A stretch of 64,000 nt of DNA, from the NCBI RefSeq assembly GCF_020880815.1, contig NZ_JAJITD010000012.1:124001-188000 (forward strand), in the 5' to 3' direction. Positions within the stretch are counted from its first letter, which is position 1; each line of letters begins with the position of its first letter. The translations under genes and the position numbers were made by a program. The DNA is from Paraburkholderia sejongensis (GTDB lineage: Bacteria > Pseudomonadota > Gammaproteobacteria > Burkholderiales > Burkholderiaceae). Shown one piece after another: positions 52,217 to 61,086 of this stretch. The notes under the pieces are model-generated. The model was not told where the DNA came from. It did not search any database and saw only the letters and a list, made by a program, of their open reading frames with translations.

Positions 52217-54637
52217 CTAGTGTGACTGCTGCCAGCTCAGAACCGGATGGGTCGCGCCGGCCGGCATCGTCCAGACACCGCCCGGGCCGAAGTCCCAGCC
52301 GACGAAGCTGGCCGGATCGCTCATCTGCGCGGTCGTCAGGCCGTTCGATGCCGGCAGTTGCGGGCCCGTCCCGGCGCTGACGCTGCGCGTGGTCGTGTCC
52401 TTGTCCCAATAGACGTTGCTCGCGATTCCCGCGTTGCCCTCCGGCGCGTTGTACCCGGCGATGCCGCCGAAACTGGTGGGCGTATCCGGCGGCGAGCAGC
52501 AATAGCCCTGCACCAGTCCGGCCGCGAACGATTGCTCGATCGTACCGGCGTTGGTGAAAGCGATGCCGCCGGTGCTCAAGCCGCCATACGAGACGCCCGT
52601 TGCATACGATTGCGAAATCGTGCCGCCGTTGTGGCCCACGAGCGCACCGGCGTCGCCATGGTTGCCTGCGCTGACCGGGCCGGTTGAATAGGATTGCGCG
52701 ATGGTGCCGAAATTGGCACCGACCAGTCCGCCCAGCAAACCGGCCGAGCCAACCGACGCGCTGCTCGACGAGCGTTCGATCAATCCGTCGTTGCGTCCGA
52801 CCAGCCCGCCGAGATACGCGCCTTCGAACGACGCGGAAAAGCGGCCGCCGCTGGTATAGGCATACGTAATCAACCCCTGGTTCTGGCCGGCAAGAATGCC
52901 GAGCGGAAGTCCTTGCGGATAGTAGGAATTGGTGCCGACCGTTGCATTGGTCATTCCGACGTTGCGCACGACGCCGCTCGGACCGATCACCCCGAACAGT
53001 CCATACGCCGGCGTCGTCGAAGTCTGCGTCGATTGATCGAACTGAGTGAAGCGGTCGATCACGTGGCCCATCCCGTCGAATTGGCCGGAGAACGGCGTGT
53101 CCGCGTTGCCGAGCGAGGCGAACGGGCCCGACGGGCTCGCCGCGCCGGCGTCGAGATCCCTGCCGAGCGCGTAAGCGCCGCTGAGATCGAGCGCGACGTT
53201 CTGCAAATCGGTGACCGAATTGACCAGCTTGTAGGCGGTCACCTGAGTGACGAGGCCGCTATATGGCGCAGCGGTCCACGCGCTGTTCGCGACGATCGTG
53301 CCGGGGCTGTAGCTGCCGTTCATGTCATAGAACGCGCTGACGATTCCGGTGCTGCCCGACCAGTCGATGCTGCCCTGGTTGGTCACGCTGCCGTTGTTGT
53401 CGATCCCCGCCGCATCGGCGCGCAAGCTCAGATTGCCACTGCCGGTGTTGCGCACGGTCGCGCCGGCGGCGATCGCGACGTTGTGCGCGGCCGCGAGTAC
53501 CAAGGATGCCGAACCGTTCCAGCTCAGATTCGACGCCACCGTCAGATCGCCGCTCGCACCGTTCGTGCCGGTCGCGCTGGCATCGACCGAGGTGCCGGCG
53601 TTCAGACTGCGCATCAACGCGCGCGAGGCCGCGCGATCGATCGTGAAGGCCGGCGTCGATACGTTCCACAGTCCGGCTTTGACCGCCGCGTCATGGGCGA
53701 AGCTCAGCGATGCGGCGAGCGTATCGACGGTGCCGCCGCTGCCGTCGCGATTGGTTGCCGTTACGGTTCCCTGCTGGGTGACGCGGCCCTCGTCGGCGAC
53801 CAGCCAGATGTGGCCGTCGCGGGTCGCGGTGCCGGTCGCGCGGATTCGCGAGCCGTTGCCGGCGAGCGCGTAGATATTGCCGTCTGCTGCCGCGAGCGCG
53901 ATCTGCGCGGCTTGGGTCGCGCCGCTGTCGATCACGCTGCCTTTGCTGCCGGTCTGCACGAGTATCTGTCTGCCGCTCGCCCAATCGGCCAGCACCACCT
54001 GCTGGCCGACTGCGTATTCGGCAGTGCCGTTCGGCGCGTCGACGGAGCCGCGGTTCAGCACGACATTGCGTGAGATCAGAAACACGTCGCCGCCGCTCGA
54101 ACTGATCCTGCCGAGATTCACCACATCGCCGGTCGAGGTGCCCGCGAACGTCAGCGTCCCGCCATTGATGAACGCGGTGTCGGGCACGTCGAGCGTCGAG
54201 GCGAGAAAGCGCCCGCCGGTACTGACTACTCCGCTGCGCCCGATAACGATGCCTTGCGGATTGATCAGATACACGTCGCCGGTGGCGGTGAGGGTGCCGA
54301 GGATCGTCGACGGTGCGCAGCCGCTCACGCGATTGAGCGTCGCGCCCGAACCGTTGTTGAATGTGACGGTATTGCCGTTGCCGATCGAGAAGCTGTGCCA
54401 GTCGATCACGCCGCGCGTCGAGCCGGGCTGCGTGACGACGAGCGAATTACCCTGGCTCGCGATGCCGCCGCTGCCGGCGACGTAGTGGCCGCCTTGCGGC
54501 AGTGCGCCGCCGGCGAAACCTGGCTGCGCGACGGCAAAGCCGGCGAGCGCGACCCCGGACCAAAGCGTGATGCGCGGTCGCGAATGTGGATCGTGGGGGG
54601 CGGGCAGAGATGGGCGAGGTGAGGGCGAGAGCGACAT
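52217..54637 (-). CDS. haemagglutinin-type TPS exoprotein with GLUG repeats
   Basis: An 806-residue secreted protein. A signal segment (ITLWSGVALAGFAVAQPGFA, about 23-42) leads to the filamentous-haemagglutinin TPS domain: GGHYVAGSGGIASQGNSLVV, STRGVIDWHSFSIG, NTVTFNNGSGATLNRV and LINPQGIVIGRSGVV. The C-terminal third holds GLUG-type repeats (GGLVGRNDGLIERSSSSASV, GGLVGANFGTIAQSYSTG, GALVGHNGGTISQSYATG). The start at 54637 follows GGGAGGATGT. It is far shorter than typical FHA adhesins, and no TpsB transporter gene is present in the window. Confidence 0.87.
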   Translation of the reverse strand: MSLSPSPRPSLPAPHDPHSRPRITLWSGVALAGFAVAQPGFAGGALPQGGHYVAGSGGIASQGNSLVVTQPGSTRGVIDWHSFSIGNGNTVTFNNGSGATLNRVSGCAPSTILGTLTATGDVYLINPQGIVIGRSGVVSTGGRFLASTLDVPDTAFINGGTLTFAGTSTGDVVNLGRISSSGGDVFLISRNVVLNRGSVDAPNGTAEYAVGQQVVLADWASGRQILVQTGSKGSVIDSGATQAAQIALAAADGNIYALAGNGSRIRATGTATRDGHIWLVADEGRVTQQGTVTATNRDGSGGTVDTLAASLSFAHDAAVKAGLWNVSTPAFTIDRAASRALMRSLNAGTSVDASATGTNGASGDLTVASNLSWNGSASLVLAAAHNVAIAAGATVRNTGSGNLSLRADAAGIDNNGSVTNQGSIDWSGSTGIVSAFYDMNGSYSPGTIVANSAWTAAPYSGLVTQVTAYKLVNSVTDLQNVALDLSGAYALGRDLDAGAASPSGPFASLGNADTPFSGQFDGMGHVIDRFTQFDQSTQTSTTPAYGLFGVIGPSGVVRNVGMTNATVGTNSYYPQGLPLGILAGQNQGLITYAYTSGGRFSASFEGAYLGGLVGRNDGLIERSSSSASVGSAGLLGGLVGANFGTIAQSYSTGPVSAGNHGDAGALVGHNGGTISQSYATGVSYGGLSTGGIAFTNAGTIEQSFAAGLVQGYCCSPPDTPTSFGGIAGYNAPEGNAGIASNVYWDKDTTTRSVSAGTGPQLPASNGLTTAQMSDPASFVGWDFGPGGVWTMPAGATHPVLSWQQSH

Positions 54638-54935
54638 ACATCCTCCCTTTGCGCGCAGCGCGGAACGCACGCCGACGCGCCGGGTTCGGACCGGAGCCGG
54701 CTGCGCCATGGCTCAATCAGTGAGCGAATATTAGTTACGTTGTCCTTGCTATGCCAATAGATGTAATCGCGGGTCGGCGCGTATCGATTTAGGGTTGGCT
54801 ATCGAATGGAAGGCGCGCGCAGGCGCAGCAAGCGGTGGGCCCGAGGCGTGTGAGGCAGGCGGCATTGCGTAGCGCTCGCGGCATCCTGCGAGCGCATCGA
54901 TAGTCAACCCACGAATCACGCGTTGAACCGAACAC
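54638..54935. other. intergenic region between the TPS exoprotein and IclR genes
   Basis: About 300 bp with no convincing gene. The first part (about 54710-54760) is less GC-rich and probably carries the exoprotein promoter. I see no clear operator or terminator in the remainder. Confidence 0.4.
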
Positions 54936-55646
54936 TCACGAGCGGTAGACGTTCTCGCAGAATCCGGCGCTCGCCCCGAGCTTCCGCGATAGATCAGCGG
55001 CCGTATCCAGTTGCGGGCGATCCAGTTCGCCCGACGCATGTGCCGCGTTCAGCCGGGACGCCGGGCCCGAAAGCGTGAGTGCCGCCATGAACTGGTCGCC
55101 AGCGCCGAAAACCGGTACCGCGAACGCGGCTGTATGCACGTCGCGTGCGCCTGCCGTGAAGAGCGGCAGCGCAGGCGGCTTGTCGTATATCGGCTCGCCG
55201 AGTCCCCAGTAACGGATGACCTGGGCGATAGCCGTGTCGTCGAGCGGCAGCGTCGTTCCGGCGAGCCGGGTTTCGCGCAGGCCCTCCGAAGGCTCGACCC
55301 TGAACAGGCAAAGCCGCCGACCGTTGTCGTGCACGTAGTACGATGCGCTTTCTTTCGTCAGCGCCGCCAGCGCGTGCAGCGCGGGCTCGACGACCGACGA
55401 CAGATGGAACGACTGCTCGAACAGTTTGCCCAGATACAAAAGCCGGTGTCCGAGCGAATAGTTGCCCGCCTGCGAGCGCACCACATAACCCATGCGTTCG
55501 AGCGAGTTCATCAGTCGATAGACGGTCGTTTTGTGCATGCCGGACGTTTGCGCGAGCATCGCAAGCGATTGCGACTCAGCGCCCGGCTTGAAACAGTCCA
55601 ACAGCGACAACGCCTTTTCGACCGCGGCCACACCGTCGTTTCCCAT
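54936..55646 (-). CDS. IclR-family transcriptional regulator
   Basis: A 236-residue regulator. AAVEKALSLLDCFKPG and LAMLAQTSGMHKTTVYRLMNSLERMGYVVRS form the winged helix; VEPALHALAALTKESASYYVHDNGRR and FAVPVFGAGDQFMAALTLSGPASRL belong to the effector domain. The ATG at 55646 follows GGAGGGGAAG; the frame is open ten codons further. It is divergent from a nine-gene catabolic run, and matching operator-like sites lie before both units. Confidence 0.9.
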   Translation of the reverse strand: MGNDGVAAVEKALSLLDCFKPGAESQSLAMLAQTSGMHKTTVYRLMNSLERMGYVVRSQAGNYSLGHRLLYLGKLFEQSFHLSSVVEPALHALAALTKESASYYVHDNGRRLCLFRVEPSEGLRETRLAGTTLPLDDTAIAQVIRYWGLGEPIYDKPPALPLFTAGARDVHTAAFAVPVFGAGDQFMAALTLSGPASRLNAAHASGELDRPQLDTAADLSRKLGASAGFCENVYRS

Positions 55647-55674
55647 CTTCCCCTCCCGTCTTCCATTGGTAGGC

Positions 55675-55691
55675 ATTGTACACAGTAAAAC
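55675..55691. promoter_or_regulatory. candidate IclR operator, regulator side
   Basis: ATTGTACACAGTAAAAC matches the perfect palindrome at 55774 at 14 of 17 positions. It lies 29 bp upstream of the IclR start, which suits autoregulation. An additional inverted repeat, CGGCGTTT ... AAACGCCG, spans 55691-55722. Confidence 0.6.
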
Positions 55692-55773
55692 GGCGTTTCA
55701 TACCGTAAAAGGGTAAACGCCGATGTGCCGATTTCGCGCCGTTCGCTATAGTGATTTCACTCCGTACACCACT

Positions 55774-55790
55774 GTTGTACATAGTACAAC
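55774..55790. promoter_or_regulatory. candidate IclR operator, catabolic side
   Basis: GTTGTACATAGTACAAC is a perfect 7-3-7 inverted repeat, 22 bp before the start of the RraA-family gene. Its place over the likely promoter suggests control of the whole rightward operon by the divergent IclR protein. Confidence 0.72.
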
Positions 55791-55812
55791 GCTCCAGACC
55801 GAGGTGAAACTC

Positions 55813-56511
55813 ATGAGCACGACATCCGCAAGTACTTCATTGATCAATCGCAACATCGAACGCGTCACGCCGGAACTGGTCGAGGCGGCTGCCCGCTTTC
55901 AGGCCGCGATCCTCGCCGACGTCGCCGGACGTCGCGGCACGGTGCACGGCCGCGTGCAACCCCTCGCGCGGACCATGAAAGTCGCGGGTCCCGCGGTGAC
56001 GGTCGAAGTGCGCGTCGGCGACAACCTCGCGATCCACGCCGCGCTCGCGATCGCGAAGCCGGGCGATGTGATCGTGGTGGACGGCAAGGGCGATATCTCC
56101 TGCGCGCTGCTTGGCGAGATCATGGCGGCACAGGCGAAGGCGAGCGGCATCGCCGGGATCATCATCGATGGCGCGGTGCGCGATGCGCACGAACTGGCCA
56201 ACGGCGACTACCCGATCTTCTCGGCCGGCCTCAATCCGTGCGGCCCGACCAAAAGCGTCGCGGGTCGCGTGAATGCGCCGATCTCGATGGGCGGTGCGCC
56301 CGTCAACCCGGGCGATCTGGTGGTCGGCGACGCGGATGGCGTGGTCGTGATTGCACGCCACGACGTCGCCCGCATCATCGATCTCGCACAGAAGAAGCTC
56401 GACATGGAAACCGCGCGGATCGCCGCGATTCACAAAGGCGACGTGCGTCCGGGCTGGGTCGAAAAAGAGTTGCGCGCAGCGGGGATGCTGGCCGAAGGCG
56501 AGGCGCTGTGA
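55813..56511 (+). CDS. RraA-family protein, likely 4-carboxy-4-hydroxy-2-oxoadipate-type aldolase
   Basis: A 232-residue protein of the RraA/HMG aldolase family. GRRGTVHGRVQPLARTMKVAGPAVTVEV, HAALAIAKPGDVIVVDG, AGIIIDGAVRDAHEL (catalytic Arg and metal-binding Asp) and NPGDLVVGDADGVVVI match the class II pyruvate aldolases that cleave 4-hydroxy-2-oxo acids, and oxaloacetate decarboxylases. The start follows GAGGTGAAACTC. Its stop overlaps the next gene (TGATG). The substrate is inferred only from neighbours. Confidence 0.87.
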   Translation: MSTTSASTSLINRNIERVTPELVEAAARFQAAILADVAGRRGTVHGRVQPLARTMKVAGPAVTVEVRVGDNLAIHAALAIAKPGDVIVVDGKGDISCALLGEIMAAQAKASGIAGIIIDGAVRDAHELANGDYPIFSAGLNPCGPTKSVAGRVNAPISMGGAPVNPGDLVVGDADGVVVIARHDVARIIDLAQKKLDMETARIAAIHKGDVRPGWVEKELRAAGMLAEGEAL

Positions 56512-57458
56512 TGCAGACCCGTTCGCAAAAACCCGTCGTCCTCGTGACGGCCGCCGACCTCGCGCCGCAAGCGCTCGAGATGCTGAGCCAGTTCGAAGTC
56601 GTGTTCGCGGGCAAGCAGCCCACCGAAGAAGACCTCGTGCAATTGTGCGCGGCGACCCGGCCGGTGGCGATCATCGTCCGCTACGGCAAGGTGAACGCGC
56701 GGATCATGGATGCCGCCGGGAACCTGCAGGTCATTTCCAAGCACGGCAGCGGCATCGACGTGATCGATCAGGCAGCCGCGGCCGAGCGCGGCATTGCGGT
56801 GAAAGCGGCGGTCGGCGCGAACGCCGCGGCGGTTGCCGAGCACACGTGGGCGTTGATCCTCGCGTGCGCGAAGTCGGTCACGCAGCTCGACCAGCGCATG
56901 CGCGCAGGCCACTGGGACAAATCCACCCATAAGTCGATCGAACTGGACGGGCGCACGCTCGGCCTCGTCGGACTGGGCGCGATCGGCCGGCGCGTTGCCG
57001 CGATCGGCGCGGCGTTCGGCATGCGCGTGCTCGCGTGCGATCCGTACGCGCAACAAGCGCCCGCCGGAGTGGATCTGGTGCCGCTCGACACGCTGTATGC
57101 GACGTCGGACGTGGTCTCGCTGCACTGTCCGCTGACCGCCGAGAACCGCCGGATGCTGAACCGCGACACGCTCGCCCGCTTCAAGCGCGGCGCGATTCTC
57201 GTCAACACCGCGCGCGGCGGGCTGATCGATGAAGCGGCGCTGTCGGACGCACTCCTGAGCGGTCAATTGCACGCGGCCGGACTGGACAGCTTCGATGTCG
57301 AGCCGATGACCCATCCGCACCCGTTCCAGCAGATCCCGAACGCGATTCTGTCGCCGCATGTCGGTGGCGTCAGCGATGCCGCCTACGTGAACATGGGCAC
57401 GGGCGCCGCCGCCAATGTGCTCGCGGTCATCGGCGAACACGCGCGCAACGCAGCCTGA
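56511..57458 (+). CDS. D-2-hydroxyacid dehydrogenase
   Basis: A 315-residue NAD(P)-dependent dehydrogenase. LGLVGLGAIGRRVAAIGAAFGMRVLACD binds the cofactor; the catalytic Arg, Glu and His are in NTARGGLID, DSFDVEPM and LSPHVGG. It interconverts a 2-hydroxy acid and a 2-oxo acid; the nearest relatives are phosphoglycerate and hydroxypyruvate dehydrogenases. It overlaps the RraA-family gene by one base, so the two act on one pathway. Confidence 0.9.
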   Translation: MQTRSQKPVVLVTAADLAPQALEMLSQFEVVFAGKQPTEEDLVQLCAATRPVAIIVRYGKVNARIMDAAGNLQVISKHGSGIDVIDQAAAAERGIAVKAAVGANAAAVAEHTWALILACAKSVTQLDQRMRAGHWDKSTHKSIELDGRTLGLVGLGAIGRRVAAIGAAFGMRVLACDPYAQQAPAGVDLVPLDTLYATSDVVSLHCPLTAENRRMLNRDTLARFKRGAILVNTARGGLIDEAALSDALLSGQLHAAGLDSFDVEPMTHPHPFQQIPNAILSPHVGGVSDAAYVNMGTGAAANVLAVIGEHARNAA

Positions 57459-57480
57459 AGTACGCAACGCAAGGTCCACC

Positions 57481-58410
57481 ATGTTCTATCTCATCTCGCC
57501 CGAAGTGCGCACAGCCGAAGTGTTCACGCGCATGCCGGAGAAATTCCGCAGACCCGAGGTCCAGACCGAATGGGCGCGCGCCAATCGCGGCGGCCTCGCG
57601 ACCGATTCGTTCCTCGAGGGGCCGGTGTGGGACCCGGACGGTTATCTGTTCGTCACCGACATTCCTCACGGCCGCGTATTCCGGATTTCCGCTTCGGGCG
57701 AGTGGGAACTCGTCGTCCAGTACGAAGGCGAGCCGAACGGGATGAAGCGCTTCGACGATACGCATCTGCTGATCACCGACTATCGCAACGGCCTGATGCT
57801 GCTCGACATCGTGCGCGGCGAAGTGCGGCCGTTTCTCGAGCGCCGCAACAGCGAGCGCTTCAGGGGCGTGAACGACCTCACGTTCGATTCGAACGGCAAC
57901 CTGTACTTCACGGACCAGGGGCAATCGGGCCTGCACGATCCGACCGGCCGGGTCTACCGGCTGTCGCCCGACGGCAAGCTGGACATGCTGCTCGGCAATT
58001 GCCCGAGCCCGAACGGGCTGGTGCTGTCGCCGGACGAGAAAGTGCTGTTCGTCGGCATGACGCGCGGCAATAGCGTGTGGCGGGTGCCGCTGCAGGCGGA
58101 CGGCTCGGTCAGCAAGGTCGGGCAGTTCTTCACGTCGTACGGCCCGAGCGGCCCGGACGGCCTGACCATCGATTGCGAAGGACGCCTGCTGGTCGCGAAC
58201 CCCGGGCTCGGTCGCGCGTGGGTGCTCAATCATCGCGCCGAGCCGGTCGAAATTCTGACCAGCCCCGAAGGCGCGTCGCTCACGAACCTGTGCTTCGGCG
58301 GCGCCGACATGAAGACGCTGTACATGACCGAATCGGTATCGGGAACGGTGCTCAAAGCCGCGATGACGGTTGCCGGAGCGTTGCCGAAGCGGGCGAAGCA
58401 GAGCGCTTGA
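57481..58410 (+). CDS. SMP-30/gluconolactonase-family lactonase
   Basis: A 309-residue six-bladed propeller enzyme. SFLEGPVWDPDGYLFVTDIPHGRVFRI, RGVNDLTFDSNGNLYFTDQGQ, CPSPNGLVLSPDEKVLFVG and GPDGLTIDCEGRLLVAN give the Glu, Asn and Asp metal ligands of the family. It opens a sugar-acid or similar lactone. It follows the dehydrogenase gene by 22 bp. Confidence 0.88.
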   Translation: MFYLISPEVRTAEVFTRMPEKFRRPEVQTEWARANRGGLATDSFLEGPVWDPDGYLFVTDIPHGRVFRISASGEWELVVQYEGEPNGMKRFDDTHLLITDYRNGLMLLDIVRGEVRPFLERRNSERFRGVNDLTFDSNGNLYFTDQGQSGLHDPTGRVYRLSPDGKLDMLLGNCPSPNGLVLSPDEKVLFVGMTRGNSVWRVPLQADGSVSKVGQFFTSYGPSGPDGLTIDCEGRLLVANPGLGRAWVLNHRAEPVEILTSPEGASLTNLCFGGADMKTLYMTESVSGTVLKAAMTVAGALPKRAKQSA

Positions 58411-58488
58411 CGCGCGACGCGTGACGGGCCACGCGCCCGTCCTATATCAACGCATCGCGTCGACAGAAGCGCGATGGAGGAGGCAAGC

Positions 58489-59877
58489 ATGACCATTTCG
58501 CACACCTTGCGTGGCACGAGCGGCGACAGCGCCGCACAGCCCGCCGACGCACCGCCCGTCCAGCGCATCTCGGCCGAAGACTATGCGGCCAGCGAGCGCA
58601 CGCTCGCGAAAGCATTCCGGCGCATTCTGCCGTTCATCTTCATCTGTTATGTGATCAGCTATCTCGACCGGACCAACGTCGGCTTTGCCGCGCTGACGAT
58701 GAACAAGGACCTCGGCCTGACGGCCGAGCAGTTCGGGTTCGGTGCGGGGATGTTTTTCATCGGGTACTTCCTGTTCGAGATTCCCAGCAATCTGATCATG
58801 CAAAAGGTCGGCGCGCGCGTGTGGATCGCTCGCATCATGATCACGTGGGGTCTGTTTTCGATGGCGACCGCGTTCGTCGTCGGCCCGAAAAGTTTTGCGG
58901 CCGCGCGCTTTCTGCTCGGCGTCGCGGAGGCCGGCTTTACGCCCGGCATCTACCTGTATTTCACGCACTGGTTTCCGGGCAAATGGCGCGCCAAGGTGAC
59001 CGCCGCGTTCCTCGTCGGCATTCCTGTCGCGAACATGGTCGGCTCGCCGGTTTCAGGCGCGCTGCTCGAACTCGGCGGCCTGCACGGTTTGCGTAGCTGG
59101 CAGTGGCTGCTGCTGGTCGAAGGGGTGCCCGCGGTGATTCTCGGCATTGCCTGTCTGTTCGTGCTGGCCGACCGTCCCGAGAAAGCGAAGTGGCTCAGCG
59201 ACGAAGAGAAGTCGTCGCTCGCACGGCGTCTCGCGCTCGAACAGCGCGACATCGGCGCGAAGCACGGCAGCAATCTGCGCGATGCGATGACCAACTGGCG
59301 CGTGTTCGTGCTCGCGTTCATCAACTTCTGCGGGATCGTCGGCTCGCTCGGCGTCGGTTTGTGGATGCCGCAAATCATCAAGCAGTTCGGCGTCGAACAT
59401 TCGGTGGTGGGCTGGCTCACCGCGATTCCGTACGCGCTCGGCGCGGTGGTGATGCTGTGGTGGGCGCGCGTTGCCAATCGCTCGCAAAACCGCATCCCGT
59501 ATGTGGCGGGCGCGCTGGTCGTCGCCGCGCTCGCGCTGTGTGCCAGCACGTTCATCGATACGCCGGCGCTCAAGCTGATTGCACTGTGCTTCACGGTCAG
59601 CGGCATTCTCGCGTTCCAGGCCACCTACTGGGCGATTCCGTCAGGCTTCCTGACGGGCCGCGCGGCGGCCGGCGGCCTCGCGCTGATCGTCTCGGTCGGC
59701 AACCTCGGCGGTTTCGTGGGGCCGTCGATGATCGGCGCGCTCAAACAGCTTTCCGGCGGCTTCGCCGTGCCGCTGCTCGCGGTGTCGGGTGTGCTGCTGC
59801 TCGGCGCGTTGACCATCGCGTGGCTCGGCGATCCGGGCGCGAACGCGGGTGAAGCGCGCTCCGCTCGCGGCGCCTGA
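58489..59877 (+). CDS. MFS transporter, anion:cation symporter family
   Basis: A 462-residue carrier. ILPFIFICYVISYLDRTNVGFAALTMNKDLGLT and ARFLLGVAEAGFTPGIYLYFTHWFPGKWRAK are signatures of the ACS family (tartrate, phthalate, 4-hydroxyphenylacetate, glucarate carriers). A hydrophilic loop lies at about 225-265. GGAGGAGG precedes ATG 58489. It is the first of three MFS carriers in this run and probably imports the pathway substrate. Confidence 0.88.
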   Translation: MTISHTLRGTSGDSAAQPADAPPVQRISAEDYAASERTLAKAFRRILPFIFICYVISYLDRTNVGFAALTMNKDLGLTAEQFGFGAGMFFIGYFLFEIPSNLIMQKVGARVWIARIMITWGLFSMATAFVVGPKSFAAARFLLGVAEAGFTPGIYLYFTHWFPGKWRAKVTAAFLVGIPVANMVGSPVSGALLELGGLHGLRSWQWLLLVEGVPAVILGIACLFVLADRPEKAKWLSDEEKSSLARRLALEQRDIGAKHGSNLRDAMTNWRVFVLAFINFCGIVGSLGVGLWMPQIIKQFGVEHSVVGWLTAIPYALGAVVMLWWARVANRSQNRIPYVAGALVVAALALCASTFIDTPALKLIALCFTVSGILAFQATYWAIPSGFLTGRAAAGGLALIVSVGNLGGFVGPSMIGALKQLSGGFAVPLLAVSGVLLLGALTIAWLGDPGANAGEARSARGA

Positions 59878-59923
59878 TTTGTTCTCTACCAAAACCAAAC
59901 CATAAACGTTCTTCGGAGACTCC

Positions 59924-61075
59924 ATGTCGTTCAATAAAAACAGCCAGCACGTCAACTCGAAATCCCGCTCGATGCTCGGAGCTGTCGCAGCCGCGGGCGT
60001 GAGCCTCTTGTGCGGCGCCGCGCACGCGCAAAGCAGCGTCACGCTGTACGGCATTGCCGACGTCGGCATCGAGTACACCAACAATACAAGTGCTGGCGGC
60101 TCACAGACGCGCATGGTGTCGGGCAACCTGTCGGGTTCGCGCTGGGGGCTCAAGGGCGCCGAAGACCTTGGCGGCGGAATGAAGGCGATTTTCCAGTTGG
60201 AGAGCGGCTTCAATATCAACGACGGCACGACCGCGCAATCGACCCGCGGTCTCGGCACGAATCCGGCCACGACTTCCAGACTGTTCGGCAGGCAGGCATG
60301 GGTCGGCCTGTCGTATCGCGGCCAGCAGTTGACGTTGGGCCGGCAGAACGCGCTGCTCTATGAACAGGCGGTCGCTTTCGATCCGATGGGCGCTTCGTCG
60401 CGCTACTCGGTGCTGTCGCTCGACTACGCGACGGCCGCCCGTATCGACAACTCGGCGAAGTACACCGGCGTGTTCGGCCCGGTGACCGCGCAGGCGATGT
60501 ACAGCACGCGCTACGACACCGGCTACGGCACCGAAGTGCCGGGCGCGCAAATCACCGGGCGTTTCTTCAGCGGCGCGCTCACTTTCGCGCAAGGTCCGCT
60601 CGCGGCGAGCGTGTCGTACGAGCAGCGCAACAGCAACACCGTCGCGACGAACACCGCCACCGAGCGTCGCGCGACGGCCGCCGCGTCCTATGTGTTCGGA
60701 CCGGTCAAGGGCTTCGCCGGCTATCGCTATCTGCGCGCGTCGAATGCGTTCCTGCCGGTCAATCCGATCCGCGTCGCGAACGGTTCCGACGCGAGCGCAG
60801 CGAACCTGTACTGGGCTGGCGCGCAATATTCGATCACGCCCGCGTTCGTGCTGACCGCAACCGGCTATTACCAGGACGTTCATTCGACCGGCGCGGACCC
60901 GTGGCTGGCGGTGCTGAGCGCGGATTATCTGCTGTCCAAGCGCACCGACCTGTACGCGACCGCGGCCTTCGCGCGCAACAAGAACAACTCCACGCTCGGC
61001 GTGAACGGTTACGGCACGGTCGCGCCCGGCTATAACCAGACCGGCGTGGTGATCGGCATGCGCCAGAAGTTCTGA
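59924..61075 (+). CDS. outer-membrane porin, Burkholderia trimeric type
   Basis: A 383-residue gram-negative porin. A signal peptide ends ...CGGAAHA-like (SLLCGAAHAQ), followed by SSVTLYGIADVGIEYTNN, SRWGLKGAEDLGGGMKAIFQLE, RQAWVGLSYRGQQLTLGRQN and the C-terminal VVIGMRQKF with its terminal Phe. It gives 16 strands and probably admits the same substrate as the adjacent carriers. CGGAGACTCC before the ATG is a good ribosome site. Confidence 0.93.
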   Translation: MSFNKNSQHVNSKSRSMLGAVAAAGVSLLCGAAHAQSSVTLYGIADVGIEYTNNTSAGGSQTRMVSGNLSGSRWGLKGAEDLGGGMKAIFQLESGFNINDGTTAQSTRGLGTNPATTSRLFGRQAWVGLSYRGQQLTLGRQNALLYEQAVAFDPMGASSRYSVLSLDYATAARIDNSAKYTGVFGPVTAQAMYSTRYDTGYGTEVPGAQITGRFFSGALTFAQGPLAASVSYEQRNSNTVATNTATERRATAAASYVFGPVKGFAGYRYLRASNAFLPVNPIRVANGSDASAANLYWAGAQYSITPAFVLTATGYYQDVHSTGADPWLAVLSADYLLSKRTDLYATAAFARNKNNSTLGVNGYGTVAPGYNQTGVVIGMRQKF

Positions 61076-61086
61076 CGGGCGACCCG

